Positions 24,544 through 33,328 of a stretch of 64,000 nt of DNA are shown here, in pieces. The notes under the pieces were generated by a model. That model saw nothing but the letters and a program-made list of their open reading frames with translations, searched no databases and had not been told where the DNA came from. Every line of letters starts with the position of its first letter. Within the stretch, counting starts at the first letter, position 1. The translations under genes and the position numbers were made by a program. The stretch spans positions 22,218-86,217 of the forward strand of contig DXHY01000047.1 of the NCBI GenBank assembly GCA_019113175.1, read 5' to 3'. Source of the stretch: Candidatus Eisenbergiella stercoravium. GTDB lineage: Bacteria > Bacillota > Clostridia > Lachnospirales > Lachnospiraceae.

Positions 24544-25218
24544 TCAGTCCATTCTTCTTTTTGCGACGATCTCATCCGCATTTTTGAAAATGGAATTTTC
24601 CGGGACATAGCCTCTCACCATGGACAGGGGGTAGATATTGCTGCCGCGTCCAATCACCGTTCCGGGATTCAGAACGCTGTTGCATCCCACCTCCACGTTG
24701 TCACCCAGCATGGCCCCGAACTTCTTCAGGCCGGTGTGGCATTCCTTTCCCTCGCAGCGGACCACCACCAGAGTCTTGTCGCTCTTGACGTTGGAGGTAA
24801 TGGAGCCAGCTCCCATGTGCGCCTTATAGCCAAGGATGCTGTCGCCCACATAGTTGTAGTGAGGTACCTGAACCTTATTAAAGAGAATCACATTTTTCAG
24901 CTCTGTGGAATTGCCGACCACTGCTCCCTTTCCCACGATAGCGCTGCCCCGGACAAAGGCACAGTGGCGCACCTCGGCTTCCTCATCGATGATGAGCGGT
25001 CCGTTCAGACAGGCTGTGGGAGCCACCTTCGCGCTCTTCGCAATCCAGATGTTTTCTCCCCGCTTCTCATAACGATCCTCCGGAAGGCTGTTGCCCAGCT
25101 CGATGATAAAATCCTTAATCTTCGGAAGAATCTCCCAGGGATATTCCGCCCCTTCAAAAACAGCAGCCGCTATGGTTTCCCTCAAATCATAAAGCCTGTC
25201 AATCCTGCATGCCTTCAT
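24544..25218 (-). CDS. Left-handed beta-helix (hexapeptide) protein, GlmU C-domain-like
   Basis: Protein of 224 residues. From about residue 50 onward the sequence consists of hexapeptide-type turns (IWIAKSAKVAPTACL, AIVGKGAVVGNSTELKNVIL, NVEVGCNSVLNPGTVIGRGSNIYPL), predicting a left-handed parallel beta-helix as in the GlmU acetyltransferase domain. There is no nucleotidyltransferase domain, and no SAT-type motif was noted. It may be an acyltransferase or sugar-nucleotide-related protein; the substrate is unknown. AAGGAGG before the ATG at 25218 fixes the start. The 142-base gap to topB holds several hairpins. Confidence 0.8.
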   Translation of the reverse strand: MKACRIDRLYDLRETIAAAVFEGAEYPWEILPKIKDFIIELGNSLPEDRYEKRGENIWIAKSAKVAPTACLNGPLIIDEEAEVRHCAFVRGSAIVGKGAVVGNSTELKNVILFNKVQVPHYNYVGDSILGYKAHMGAGSITSNVKSDKTLVVVRCEGKECHTGLKKFGAMLGDNVEVGCNSVLNPGTVIGRGSNIYPLSMVRGYVPENSIFKNADEIVAKRRMD

Positions 25219-25234
25219 GTTTCCTCCTTTTTCT

Positions 25235-25325
25235 GCCGCCTTTGGGCGGCACCGCCCTTTGGCGGCATTACATTCTGTCAAAAACAGCGTAAGCTGTTTT
25301 TTGGCACGAACCCGCGGTTCGTACC
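25235..25325. repeat. Hairpin array between topB and the beta-helix gene
   Basis: GCCGCC/GGCGGC (25235-25250), AAAACAGC/GCTGTTTT (25281-25300) and GGCACGAA/TTCGTACC (25303-25325). Organisation and the GGCACGAA arm match the spacer at 23075-23145. Confidence 0.6.
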
Positions 25326-25360
25326 GGCCTCCTTTTTGCTGCCAGGGGCAGCATTCCAAC

Positions 25361-27697
25361 TCATTTCTGCTTTCCGGACGCCGTCTCCGCCTTTTTCGCA
25401 GGGGCGGAGACAGCAGCCGGACGTTTTGCATAATATCTTGCGCTGTCCTCAAACTGTCTGTAGAGGACCTGCTGGTTATTCAGCTGTTTTACGATATTGG
25501 TTCTTCTCGTCACGAAATCCGTGAGCTTTTCCATATACTCATCGCTGGTAATCTCTCCCTGCGCCACCATGGCAAGCCCTTTCTCCCAGCTCGCCGTGAG
25601 GGCTGGATTTAAAAGAGGGCGGATGGAATCCGATACCACGTCGTAGATCATTTCCCCCATCTGGGTGGGCGTGATGATCTGGGTCTTTTTGTTCAGGGAC
25701 AGATACTGAATGGCGACCAGCTTTTTGAGGATCTCCGCCCTGGTGGCTCTGGTTCCGATTCCGCTTCCCTTGATCTGCGCGCGCAGCTCCTCATCCTCGA
25801 TGAACTGGCCCGCATTTTCCATGGTCAGGATCATGCTTCCGGAATTGTACCGTTTGGGCGGAGATGTCTCTCCTTCCCTGATGGAAAAGCCCTGACAGGA
25901 AAGCTTCATTCCTTTTTTCAGCTTCTGCAGGCCGGCGAGAAAGGCGGCGTCATATTTTTCTTCCGTCTGGCCTCCTTCCTCCTTCTGTGCATCCGCACCG
26001 GAGGCGCTTTCCGGCTCCGCCCCGCCGTTCTGATCCATCCCGCCGCTCTGGTCCGCTCCGTCCCGGCCTGTGCGGTTCGCGGCGGCTCCTTTGTCCTGGC
26101 GGCGCGCCACCTTCAGGTAGCCCTCCTTCACCAGCACGCGAAAGCTTGAGAAAAACCGCTCCTTTTTCATGATGCATACCAGAGAAATCTTCTGATAAAC
26201 GGCCGGCGGATAAAAAATACTCAGAAACCGCCTGACGATCAGTTCATACACTCTGGCCGACGCGGGCGCAAGGGAACGGAGCGCTCCAAGCCCCTGACCG
26301 GTGGGAATGATCGCGTAATGATCCGTGATCAGCTTATCGTTCACATATCTGGTTTTCGCGATTCCTTTATAAGTGCCGGATTCCAGCACCTGAGACGCGA
26401 ATGCGGCCAGCGGCTGATAGCTTTTAAGCCCGCCGATGTTCCTTGCGATTTCCTTCGCGACAGCGGTGGAAAGCACACGGGCGTCCGTACGGGGGTAAGT
26501 GGTCAGCTTCTTTTCATAAAGTTCCTGGGCGATCCGCAGGGTCTCATCCGGGCTGAGCTTGAACAGACGGGAGCAGTCGTTCTGAAGCTCCGCCAGGTTG
26601 TATAAAAGAGGCGGGTACTTCTGCTCCTTCTTCCGCTCGATCTTTTCGATCACGGGCACTTCTTCCTCTGTTTTCAGAAAATCGATCAGCGCCTCGGCGC
26701 TCTCTTTTTTCAGAAAACCGTTTTCCTTGTAAAGCAGGGGTGACTGATACCAGGCGGAACCCTCCACGGCCCTCCACTCGCCCTCGAAGCCTTTCTGCGG
26801 CACGGATGCCTCCCGTGCCGCGGACGCCTCCCGTGCCGCAGATGTTTCTCGCACCGCGGACGTCTCCCGTGCTTCAGAGGTTTCTCGCACTGCGGATGCC
26901 TCCCATGCAGCGGGTGTTCCCTGCGGTGCGGAAATTTCGGCCATACCGTTCTCTCCGTTTCCTGCGGCCATTCCTTCCGGAAGCAGGGAAGCCGTCACCC
27001 GGTAAAAGGGAGTTTTTACGAACTGGCGTATCTCCCGTTCCCGGTTCACCACCATACCCAGCACACAGGTCATGACCCGGCCCACGGAGATGACGGCCCG
27101 GTCCAGCTTCAGGTAGTTTTTCACCGGCGTGCCGTATTTCAGCGTGAGGACGCGGGAGAAGTTGATTCCCATCAGGTAATCCTCCTTCGCCCGCAGATAG
27201 GCCGCGTCGCTCAAATGGTCATAGGCGGAAAGGTCTTTCGCCTCCCGGATGCCGCGCAGAATCTCCTCTTCCGTCTGGGAATCGATCCACACCCTGCGCC
27301 GGGTCTTGCCATGCACGCCCGCCTGTTTTTCCACCAGCCGGTAAATATACTCCCCCTCCCTTCCGGAGTCCGTGCACACATAGATGGTGGTCACATCCTC
27401 CCGGTTCAGCAGGGAGCTGACAATATCGAACTGCTTCTGTACGCCAGGGATCACTTCGTATTTGTATTCCTCCGGCAGAAAGGGAAGGGTCTGAAGGCTC
27501 CAGCGCTTCAGCGCCGGATCATAGGCCTCCGGGTAGCTCATGGTCACCAGATGGCCAACGCACCAGGTCACCACAGCCTCCTCCGATTCCATATATCCGT
27601 CCCGGTTTGCCATACGGTATTTCAGCGCTTTGGCAAATTCCCGGGCCACGCTGGGCTTTTCTGCGATAAACAGATCCTTTCCTTTATCCTGACTCAA
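25361..27697 (-). CDS. topB: DNA topoisomerase III
   Basis: Type IA topoisomerase of 778 residues that relaxes and decatenates DNA. The TOPRIM domain begins LFIAEKPSVAREFAKAL and contains CTDSGREGEYIYR. The active-site Tyr is in KKLTTYPRTDARVLS near residue 410. IKGSGIGTRATRAEIL and ITPTQMGEMIYDVV are further family motifs. A low-complexity insertion of repeated Arg-Glu-Ala/Thr-Ser-Ala units (26800-26930) lies between the TOPRIM half and the active-site domain, with a second Gly/Asp/Gln-rich insertion nearer the C-terminus. The start is a TTG with AGAGGAAG upstream. It is probably co-transcribed with asd. Confidence 0.93.
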   Translation of the reverse strand: MSQDKGKDLFIAEKPSVAREFAKALKYRMANRDGYMESEEAVVTWCVGHLVTMSYPEAYDPALKRWSLQTLPFLPEEYKYEVIPGVQKQFDIVSSLLNREDVTTIYVCTDSGREGEYIYRLVEKQAGVHGKTRRRVWIDSQTEEEILRGIREAKDLSAYDHLSDAAYLRAKEDYLMGINFSRVLTLKYGTPVKNYLKLDRAVISVGRVMTCVLGMVVNREREIRQFVKTPFYRVTASLLPEGMAAGNGENGMAEISAPQGTPAAWEASAVRETSEARETSAVRETSAAREASAAREASVPQKGFEGEWRAVEGSAWYQSPLLYKENGFLKKESAEALIDFLKTEEEVPVIEKIERKKEQKYPPLLYNLAELQNDCSRLFKLSPDETLRIAQELYEKKLTTYPRTDARVLSTAVAKEIARNIGGLKSYQPLAAFASQVLESGTYKGIAKTRYVNDKLITDHYAIIPTGQGLGALRSLAPASARVYELIVRRFLSIFYPPAVYQKISLVCIMKKERFFSSFRVLVKEGYLKVARRQDKGAAANRTGRDGADQSGGMDQNGGAEPESASGADAQKEEGGQTEEKYDAAFLAGLQKLKKGMKLSCQGFSIREGETSPPKRYNSGSMILTMENAGQFIEDEELRAQIKGSGIGTRATRAEILKKLVAIQYLSLNKKTQIITPTQMGEMIYDVVSDSIRPLLNPALTASWEKGLAMVAQGEITSDEYMEKLTDFVTRRTNIVKQLNNQQVLYRQFEDSARYYAKRPAAVSAPAKKAETASGKQK
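26800..26930 (-). repeat. 18-nt coding repeats within topB
   Basis: About seven imperfect 18-base units encode Arg-Glu-Thr/Ala-Ser-Ala-Ala/Val repeats. Related 18-base units occur in the ylbJ-like gene at 49543-49596. Confidence 0.7.
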
Positions 27698-27713
27698 TGC
27701 TTTTCTTCCTCTT

Positions 27714-28805
27714 TCAGTCTTCCTTTGCGGTGATGTAGCCCTGGGCCTTCAGAAGCTCCGCGCACAGGATCGCTCCGCCGGCCGCGCCGCGCACAGTGTT
27801 GTGGGACAGGCCGATGAACTTCCAGTCATATACCGTATCCTCACGCAGTCTTCCCACAGAAATGCCCATACCGTTTTCATAGTTCACGTCCAGAGTTACC
27901 TGGGGCCGGTTGTCCTCCTCCAGATACTGGATGAACTGCTTCGGCGCGCTGGGAAGATTCAGCTCCTGGGGAACACCGCGGAAGCTTACCAGTTTCTCGA
28001 TCAGCTCTTCCTTCGTCGCCTTCTTTGCGAATTTTACGAATACGGCAGCGGTATGTCCGTTCAGAACGGGAACGCGCACGCACTGGCAGGTGATGACAGG
28101 AGAAGTAGCGGGAACGATCACGCCGTCCTCGATCTTACCCCAGATACGCAGGGGTTCTTTTTCGCTCTTTTCTTCTTCTCCGCCGATATAGGGGATGATG
28201 TTGCCCACCATTTCCGGCCAGTCCTGGAAGGTCTTTCCCGCACCGGAAATCGCCTGATAGGTGGTTGCCACCACTTCCGTGGGTTCAAACTCCTTCCAGG
28301 CAGTGAGAACAGGGGCATAGCTCTGAATGGAGCAGTTGGGTTTCACCGCAACGAAGCCTCTGGTGGTTCCCAGTCTCTTCCTCTGGAATTCAATCACCTG
28401 CATGTGCTCCGGATTAATCTCCGGCACCACCATGGGAACGTCGGGCGTCCAGCGGTGAGCGCTGTTGTTGGAAACCACGGGAGTCTCTGTCTTTGCATAG
28501 TCTTCTTCGATCTTTTTGATCTCTTCCTTCGTCATGTCAACCGCGCTGAAAACGAAGTCCACGTCTTTCGCTACTTTTTCCACCTCGTTCACGTTCATGA
28601 CAACGATGTTCTTCACCGCTTCCGGCATGGGCGTGTCCATTTTCCAGCGGCCGCCCACGGCCTCCTCATAGGTCTTTCCCGCAGATCTGGGACTTGCGGC
28701 AATCACCGTCACCTCAAACCAGGGATGGTTCTCCAGCAGAGAAATAAAACGCTGTCCCACCATTCCGGTTCCGCCCAGGATACCAACCTTCAGCTTCTTT
28801 TCCAT
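27714..28805 (-). CDS. asd: Aspartate-semialdehyde dehydrogenase
   Basis: NADPH enzyme that converts aspartyl-4-phosphate to aspartate semialdehyde for lysine, threonine and methionine synthesis; 363 residues. It has GILGGTGMVGQRF at the N-terminus, the catalytic Cys in VAVKPNCSIQSY, YQAISGAGKTFQDWP, and a C-terminal VGRLREDTVYDWKFIGLSHNTVRGAAGG segment with the catalytic His region. The wording matches the archaeal/fungal-type branch of the family, which is common in Clostridia. GGAGG precedes the ATG. It sits between argH (21 bases upstream) and topB (16 bases downstream) on the same strand, probably one transcript. Confidence 0.95.
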   Translation of the reverse strand: MEKKLKVGILGGTGMVGQRFISLLENHPWFEVTVIAASPRSAGKTYEEAVGGRWKMDTPMPEAVKNIVVMNVNEVEKVAKDVDFVFSAVDMTKEEIKKIEEDYAKTETPVVSNNSAHRWTPDVPMVVPEINPEHMQVIEFQRKRLGTTRGFVAVKPNCSIQSYAPVLTAWKEFEPTEVVATTYQAISGAGKTFQDWPEMVGNIIPYIGGEEEKSEKEPLRIWGKIEDGVIVPATSPVITCQCVRVPVLNGHTAAVFVKFAKKATKEELIEKLVSFRGVPQELNLPSAPKQFIQYLEEDNRPQVTLDVNYENGMGISVGRLREDTVYDWKFIGLSHNTVRGAAGGAILCAELLKAQGYITAKED

Positions 28806-28826
28806 GATTCAATCCTCCGTTTTTTT

Positions 28827-30221
28827 CTATTCCGTAATTCTTCCGTTTTCCTGCAGGTATTTTCTGTTGATGGCGATGACCTGTTCCATGGCCTGCCTGC
28901 CGGGCGCGCCCAGAGTCAGGCGTTTTTCCACACAGGTTTTCATGGAGACGGCATCGTAAACATCCGCCTCAAAAACAGGGCTGAAGCTTTTGAATTCCTC
29001 TATGGAAAGCTCTCCGATGCTTTTCCCGCGCTCAATGCAGTAGAGCACCAGCCGCCCGATCACGCCGTGCGCATCCCGGAAGGGAACGCCCTTTTCCACC
29101 AGATAATCCGCTGCGTCCGTGGCGTTGGTAAAGCCGCCCGCAGCGCTTCTTTCCATCGTTTCTTTGCGGAAGCGCATGGTTTTTACCATGCCGTTAAACA
29201 GGATCAGGCAGCTCTTTACCGTATCGATGGCGTCAAAGGTACCTTCCTTGTCCTCCTGCATATCCTTGTTGTAGGCCAGCGGAATGCCCTTCATGGTGGT
29301 GAGCAGCCCCATCAGCGCTCCGTAGACCCGGCCGGTCTTTCCTCTCACCAGCTCCGCGATGTCCGGATTCTTTTTCTGCGGCATGATACTGCTTCCCGTG
29401 GAGTAGGCGTCGTCGATTTCCACAAAGCCGTATTCGTTGGAATTCCAGGTGATGATCTCCTCGGAAAAACGGCTCAGATGCATCATCACCGTGGAAAGTG
29501 CGGATAAAAGCTCGATACAGTAATCCCGGTCGGAAACCGAATCCATGCTGTTTAAGGTGGGGCCGTCAAAGCCCAGAAGCTTCGCGGTATATTCCCGGTC
29601 CAGCGGGTAAGTGGTTCCGGCCAGCGCGCCCGCTCCCAGCGGACAGGTATTCATCCGGTGATATATGTCCTTCATCCGGAGCCGGTCCCTCTTGAACATT
29701 TCAAAATAGGCGCCAAGATGGTGAGCCAGCGTGGTGGGCTGCGCCTTCTGCATGTGGGTAAAGCCCGGCATGATGGTGTCCAGATTTTCCTCCATCAGAG
29801 AAAGGAGGGTTTCCAGAAGCTCCCTGATATAACCGTCGATCTCCAGGATCTCTTTTCTCACATAAAGCTTCATGTCCAGCGCTACCTGGTCATTCCGGCT
29901 TCTCCCGGTGTGAAGCTTCTTTCCCGCGTCCCCGATCCGGTCGATCAGGTTCGCCTCCACAAAGCTGTGTACATCCTCATATTCGTCCGTCACGGCAAGC
30001 TTTCCCGCCGCCACATCCTCCCGAATCCCGGTAAGGCCGTCCACAATCGCATCTTTTTCCTGATCCGTCAGGATTCCCTGCTTTGCCAGCATGGTCGCAT
30101 GGGCGATGCTTCCCTGAATATCTTCCTCCAGAAAGCGCTGATCAAAATGGATGGAAGCGTTGAACTGATATGCAAGACGATCCGTTTCCTTTGTGAAACG
30201 TCCGCCCCAGAGCTGTGCCAT
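28827..30221 (-). CDS. argH: Argininosuccinate lyase
   Basis: Last enzyme of arginine synthesis, splitting argininosuccinate to arginine and fumarate; 464 residues. The N-terminus MAQLWGGRFTKETD is characteristic, followed by HTGRSRNDQVALD, TTLAHHLGAYFEM and the mobile-loop signature GSSIMPQKKNPD. The ATG at 30221 is preceded by GGAGG. The open frame extends about 110 codons further upstream with no family similarity and was excluded. No other arg gene is present, so arginine synthesis genes are scattered in this genome. Fumarase-superfamily membership is certain and the lyase assignment very strong. Confidence 0.97.
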   Translation of the reverse strand: MAQLWGGRFTKETDRLAYQFNASIHFDQRFLEEDIQGSIAHATMLAKQGILTDQEKDAIVDGLTGIREDVAAGKLAVTDEYEDVHSFVEANLIDRIGDAGKKLHTGRSRNDQVALDMKLYVRKEILEIDGYIRELLETLLSLMEENLDTIMPGFTHMQKAQPTTLAHHLGAYFEMFKRDRLRMKDIYHRMNTCPLGAGALAGTTYPLDREYTAKLLGFDGPTLNSMDSVSDRDYCIELLSALSTVMMHLSRFSEEIITWNSNEYGFVEIDDAYSTGSSIMPQKKNPDIAELVRGKTGRVYGALMGLLTTMKGIPLAYNKDMQEDKEGTFDAIDTVKSCLILFNGMVKTMRFRKETMERSAAGGFTNATDAADYLVEKGVPFRDAHGVIGRLVLYCIERGKSIGELSIEEFKSFSPVFEADVYDAVSMKTCVEKRLTLGAPGRQAMEQVIAINRKYLQENGRITE

Positions 30222-30461
30222 ATTTACCTCCGTTCCGCCGCACCAGGTCCGGCATGTTTTCTTTTGCAGTCCTCCGAAAGACCCGCCCGTCAGGCCGGCT
30301 TCCGGCTCAATTAAAAATGATAGTACCACAAAACCGCCGCTCTTGCAACGTTCGATCTGCGGCGCTTTCAACAAAAAGGAACAGAATTCCTCTTTTTTCA
30401 TATGATATCCTATATCGAAGATATGCCGCCGAAGTTCAACGCTTCGAAATGGAGGAATGAC

Positions 30462-31229
30462 ATGGAAGACACTCAGCTTTCCCTGAAAAACGTATCCTTT
30501 TCCTACCACAGCCAGAGCGGCGAGGTACGTGCCCTTGACAGCATCAGCTTCCATGTGCGCGCCGGAGAATTCGTCGCCATCGTCGGCCCAAGCGGCTGTG
30601 GAAAATCAACGATCCTGTCCCTGATCGCAGGCCTCTTAAAGCCGGAATCCGGGGACATTACTTTTTATACGGAAGATCCCCATGACAAAAAGCCGGGAAT
30701 CGGCTACATGCTGCAGCGTGACCATCTGTTTGAGTGGCGCAGCGTATACCGGAACATCATCCTCGGCCTGGAAATCAATCATCAGCTCACCCCGGAGAAA
30801 AAAAAGAAGGTTCTCGCCATGGCGGAGGATTACGGCCTTACTCCTTTTCTGTCCAAAAAGCCCAGCGAGCTTTCCGGCGGGCTGAAGCAGCGCGCCGCCC
30901 TGGTGCGCACCATGGCCATGGAACCGGACATTCTGCTGCTGGATGAGCCTTTCAGCGCCCTGGATTACCAGACCCGGCTGAACGTCTCCGCGGACATCTG
31001 CCGGATCATCCGTTCCGCACAGAAAACCGCCATTCTCATCACCCACGATCTTTCCGAGGCCATCAGCCTTTCGGACCGGGTGATCGTTTTAAGCAGCCGT
31101 CCCGCGCGGGTCGTAAAGGAAATCCCCATCCGCCTGACGCTGCGGGACGATAGCCTGCTCGCCGCAAGAAATGCGCCGGAATTCAAAACCTATTTCAATC
31201 TGTTGTGGGAGGAACTGAATCATGGATAA
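30462..31229 (+). CDS. ABC transporter ATP-binding protein (nitrate/taurine/sulfonate type)
   Basis: ATPase subunit of 255 residues for an importer of the NrtD/SsuB/TauB family. Walker A is GPSGCGKST, Q-loop YMLQRDHLFEW, signature LSGGLKQRAAL, Walker B ILLLDEPFSALD, and switch ILITHDLSEA. The MLQRDHLFEWR wording is the subfamily marker. GGAGG lies upstream of the ATG at 30462. It overlaps the permease gene by eight bases. No gene for a periplasmic-type binding protein is adjacent, so the ligand (for example an alkanesulfonate, thiamine precursor or other small molecule) cannot be guessed. Confidence 0.9.
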   Translation: MEDTQLSLKNVSFSYHSQSGEVRALDSISFHVRAGEFVAIVGPSGCGKSTILSLIAGLLKPESGDITFYTEDPHDKKPGIGYMLQRDHLFEWRSVYRNIILGLEINHQLTPEKKKKVLAMAEDYGLTPFLSKKPSELSGGLKQRAALVRTMAMEPDILLLDEPFSALDYQTRLNVSADICRIIRSAQKTAILITHDLSEAISLSDRVIVLSSRPARVVKEIPIRLTLRDDSLLAARNAPEFKTYFNLLWEELNHG

Positions 31230-32085
31230 GAAAAAAGAAGATATCCTTAAGGAAAACGAAACGGGAATCCGTCCGGGAAAAGTGCCTGAACCGCCTGTCA
31301 CACCCCGCCAGACAGCCTTTCTCGCCGCCCACAGGAAAAACCGCCGGGTGGTCACCTTCCTGCGCGTTTTTCTGCTGATCCTGTTTCTTGCCGTATGGGA
31401 GCTGTGCTCTGATTTCGATGTGATCGACGCCTTTTTCTTCTCCAGCCCCAGCCGGGTAGTCATCAATTTTCTCACCCTGCTGAAAGAAAAATCCCTTCTC
31501 ACCCACATCGGGATCACTCTGTATGAAACGCTGTTAAGCTTCCTGCTGGTCTTTCTCATCAGCATGATATGCGCCACCATTCTGTGGTATTCCACCAGGC
31601 TTTCGGAAATTCTGGAGCCCTACCTGGTGGTGCTGAACAGCCTGCCAAAATCCGCCCTGGCCCCCCTTCTCATCGTGTGGCTGGGCACCGGAATGAACAC
31701 CATCATCGTGGCGGGTATGTCCGTGGCTCTCTTCGGCGCCATCATCAGCCTGTACACGGGCTTCCGGCAGGTGGACGAGGAAAAAATCCGCCTGATCCAT
31801 ACGCTGGGAGGAAGCCGCCGGGACTCCCTTTTCAAGGTCGTTCTGCCCGGCTCCATCCCCATTATCTTAAGCACCATGAAGGTCAACATCGGGCTGGCTC
31901 TGGTGGGCGTGATCATCGGGGAATTCCTTGCCGCAAGACGGGGGCTGGGATATCTGATTATTTATGGGAGCCAGGTGTTCCAGCTGGATATGGTGATTAC
32001 CTCCATCCTGATTCTCTGCATAATCGCCATGGGGCTGTATCAGGTGATTCAGGGGGTGGAAAAGTTTTACAGGAAACGGCTGTGA
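31222..32085 (+). CDS. ABC transporter permease (nitrate/taurine/sulfonate type)
   Basis: Membrane subunit of 287 residues with about six to seven hydrophobic segments. It opens with a 45-residue charged cytoplasmic region. The EAA loop reads IRLIHTLGGSRRDSLFKVVLPGSIP, the ATPase contact site, and the C-terminus GEFLAARRGLGYLIIYGSQVFQLDMV is typical of SsuC/TauC proteins. It is translated in overlap with the ATPase gene and followed by a strong terminator. The last 110 coding bases plus the terminator recur at 37735-37888, showing that a second copy of this permease gene once existed or was rearranged. Confidence 0.9.
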   Translation: MDKKKEDILKENETGIRPGKVPEPPVTPRQTAFLAAHRKNRRVVTFLRVFLLILFLAVWELCSDFDVIDAFFFSSPSRVVINFLTLLKEKSLLTHIGITLYETLLSFLLVFLISMICATILWYSTRLSEILEPYLVVLNSLPKSALAPLLIVWLGTGMNTIIVAGMSVALFGAIISLYTGFRQVDEEKIRLIHTLGGSRRDSLFKVVLPGSIPIILSTMKVNIGLALVGVIIGEFLAARRGLGYLIIYGSQVFQLDMVITSILILCIIAMGLYQVIQGVEKFYRKRL

Positions 32086-32129
32086 AAAGTTTTCGGCAGG
32101 CCGATGCGGCCTGCCGGGGAAGCTTTTTT
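31976..32129 (+). repeat. Direct repeat copy 1: permease 3' end plus terminator
   Basis: About 154 bases covering the permease's final codons, stop and terminator. They match 37735-37888 with roughly 11 mismatches counted by eye. Both copies end at the stop codon of a convergent gene. Confidence 0.85.
32086..32125 (+). terminator. Terminator after the ABC permease
   Basis: Stem GGCAGGCC/GGCCTGCC with a 5-base loop, extended outward, then CTTTTTT. The copy at 37845-37885 has mutated arms. Confidence 0.8.
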
Positions 32130-33021
32130 ATGGCAGAACTTCCTCAATAACATCCCGTCTGGCAATGTAGCGATACAGATGGCCGGACAGCCAGTCCGCT
32201 TCGTTTCTCTCCTGCTCTAAAAATTCTGCCGCCCTCTCCTTCAGGAATCCGATATCCGTATTTTCTCCAACGGGAACAACGACTACGCCGTGTATGCCCG
32301 CAGGAATGATGTACAGGTCTCGCCCACAGATTCCACCCACCAGACATACGATTCCGATCAGAGTTCCGGAAATGCCGCCTTCCGAAAATAGCCTGAACGC
32401 CAGCCAGATACCTACAATCGAAATCAGGACATCAAGAAGATTGCCGAATTTCACTGCAACCATGGTAAAGATGGGGTGATTCCATACCTTTGAAAATCTT
32501 CCGTTTCCGTCTTTTTCCTGCGTCTGGCCTGCGGTCCGCCCCTTCGGCTGGCCGGACTCCGCCTGGGCCGTATTTGCAGGATCCGCATATGCCTGTCCCG
32601 CATTCTTTTGGCCTGTGTCTGTCTGGCCTGCATTGGTCCCTCCCGCATTCATCTGCTCTGCATTAGTCTGGGCTGAGCTTCCATTTCCCATATCAGCCTG
32701 AGCTGCGTCTGTTGTGCCCGCATCCGGTTGATCCGTAGGCATCGTGGCTGTATCTGTCCGGCCCGTTTCCTGTTGCTTTGTTTCCTGCTGTTTTTCTCCG
32801 GCGGCATCAGGCTTCTGCGCCAGCTTTTCGCCATATGCTTCCTCCAGTTTCTGCCGCAGCTCGCCGCCCGCCTGTCTGGAAGCCTGCATGATCTTTCCCA
32901 CAGCTACAGTGACATCTTCCTTCGTTACCTTCCCGCCGGAAGACTGCTGGACTTTCGTCCCGCATTTCGAACAGAATTTCGCGCCTTCTGATAACTCCGC
33001 TCCACAGTTTCTGCAATACAT
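32128..33021 (-). CDS. Zinc-ribbon membrane protein with Asn/Ala/Gly/Gln-rich linker
   Basis: Protein of 297 residues. The N-terminal zinc ribbon has two CxxC knuckles (MYCRNCGAEL and KFCSKCGTK). A helical stretch is followed by about 90 residues of low-complexity sequence with recurring NAGQT/TGQ units. Two closely spaced membrane segments come next (FTMVAVKFGNLLDVLISIVGIWLAF; TLIGIVCLVGGICG), then a C-terminal cytoplasmic domain of about 60 residues. Zinc-ribbon plus membrane proteins of this kind are common and uncharacterised in Clostridia. AGGAG precedes the ATG. It is convergent with the permease and begins the block bracketed by direct repeats. Confidence 0.75.
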   Translation of the reverse strand: MYCRNCGAELSEGAKFCSKCGTKVQQSSGGKVTKEDVTVAVGKIMQASRQAGGELRQKLEEAYGEKLAQKPDAAGEKQQETKQQETGRTDTATMPTDQPDAGTTDAAQADMGNGSSAQTNAEQMNAGGTNAGQTDTGQKNAGQAYADPANTAQAESGQPKGRTAGQTQEKDGNGRFSKVWNHPIFTMVAVKFGNLLDVLISIVGIWLAFRLFSEGGISGTLIGIVCLVGGICGRDLYIIPAGIHGVVVVPVGENTDIGFLKERAAEFLEQERNEADWLSGHLYRYIARRDVIEEVLP

Positions 33022-33328
33022 TCTTTTTCTCCTCTCACTGTATTTTTTAAATACATATCAGCGCTGTATATGGACATTGTAGCATTGCATGTGGACAGGA
33101 TTTGTCACTGTGGATTTTTATGGAAAAATTTTAGTATTTAATCATACCGGTCCCTGGCGATAATCCGACGGATATCCAGCACAATTTTAATAATCCGTTT
33201 ATTCTGAAAGACGATCATTTTCTTTTGAATATTGCGCAAACACAGCGCGTTGCGACATTTTTCAATGTATGATATACTTGGGTTTGAAGAACGACAAAAC
33301 GGAAATGATAAAAAGGGAGAGAGGGGCT
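33022..33328. other. Divergent intergenic region (307 bases)
   Basis: AT-rich spacer between the zinc-ribbon gene and the diguanylate cyclase. Apart from the cyclase promoter at 33250-33278 I see no gene, repeat or RNA motif. Confidence 0.5.
33250..33278 (+). promoter_or_regulatory. Promoter of the diguanylate cyclase gene
   Basis: TTGCGA (33250-33255), 17-base spacer, TATACT (33273-33278). The open frame's first ATG at 33269 lies inside this promoter, so translation must start further down. Confidence 0.65.
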
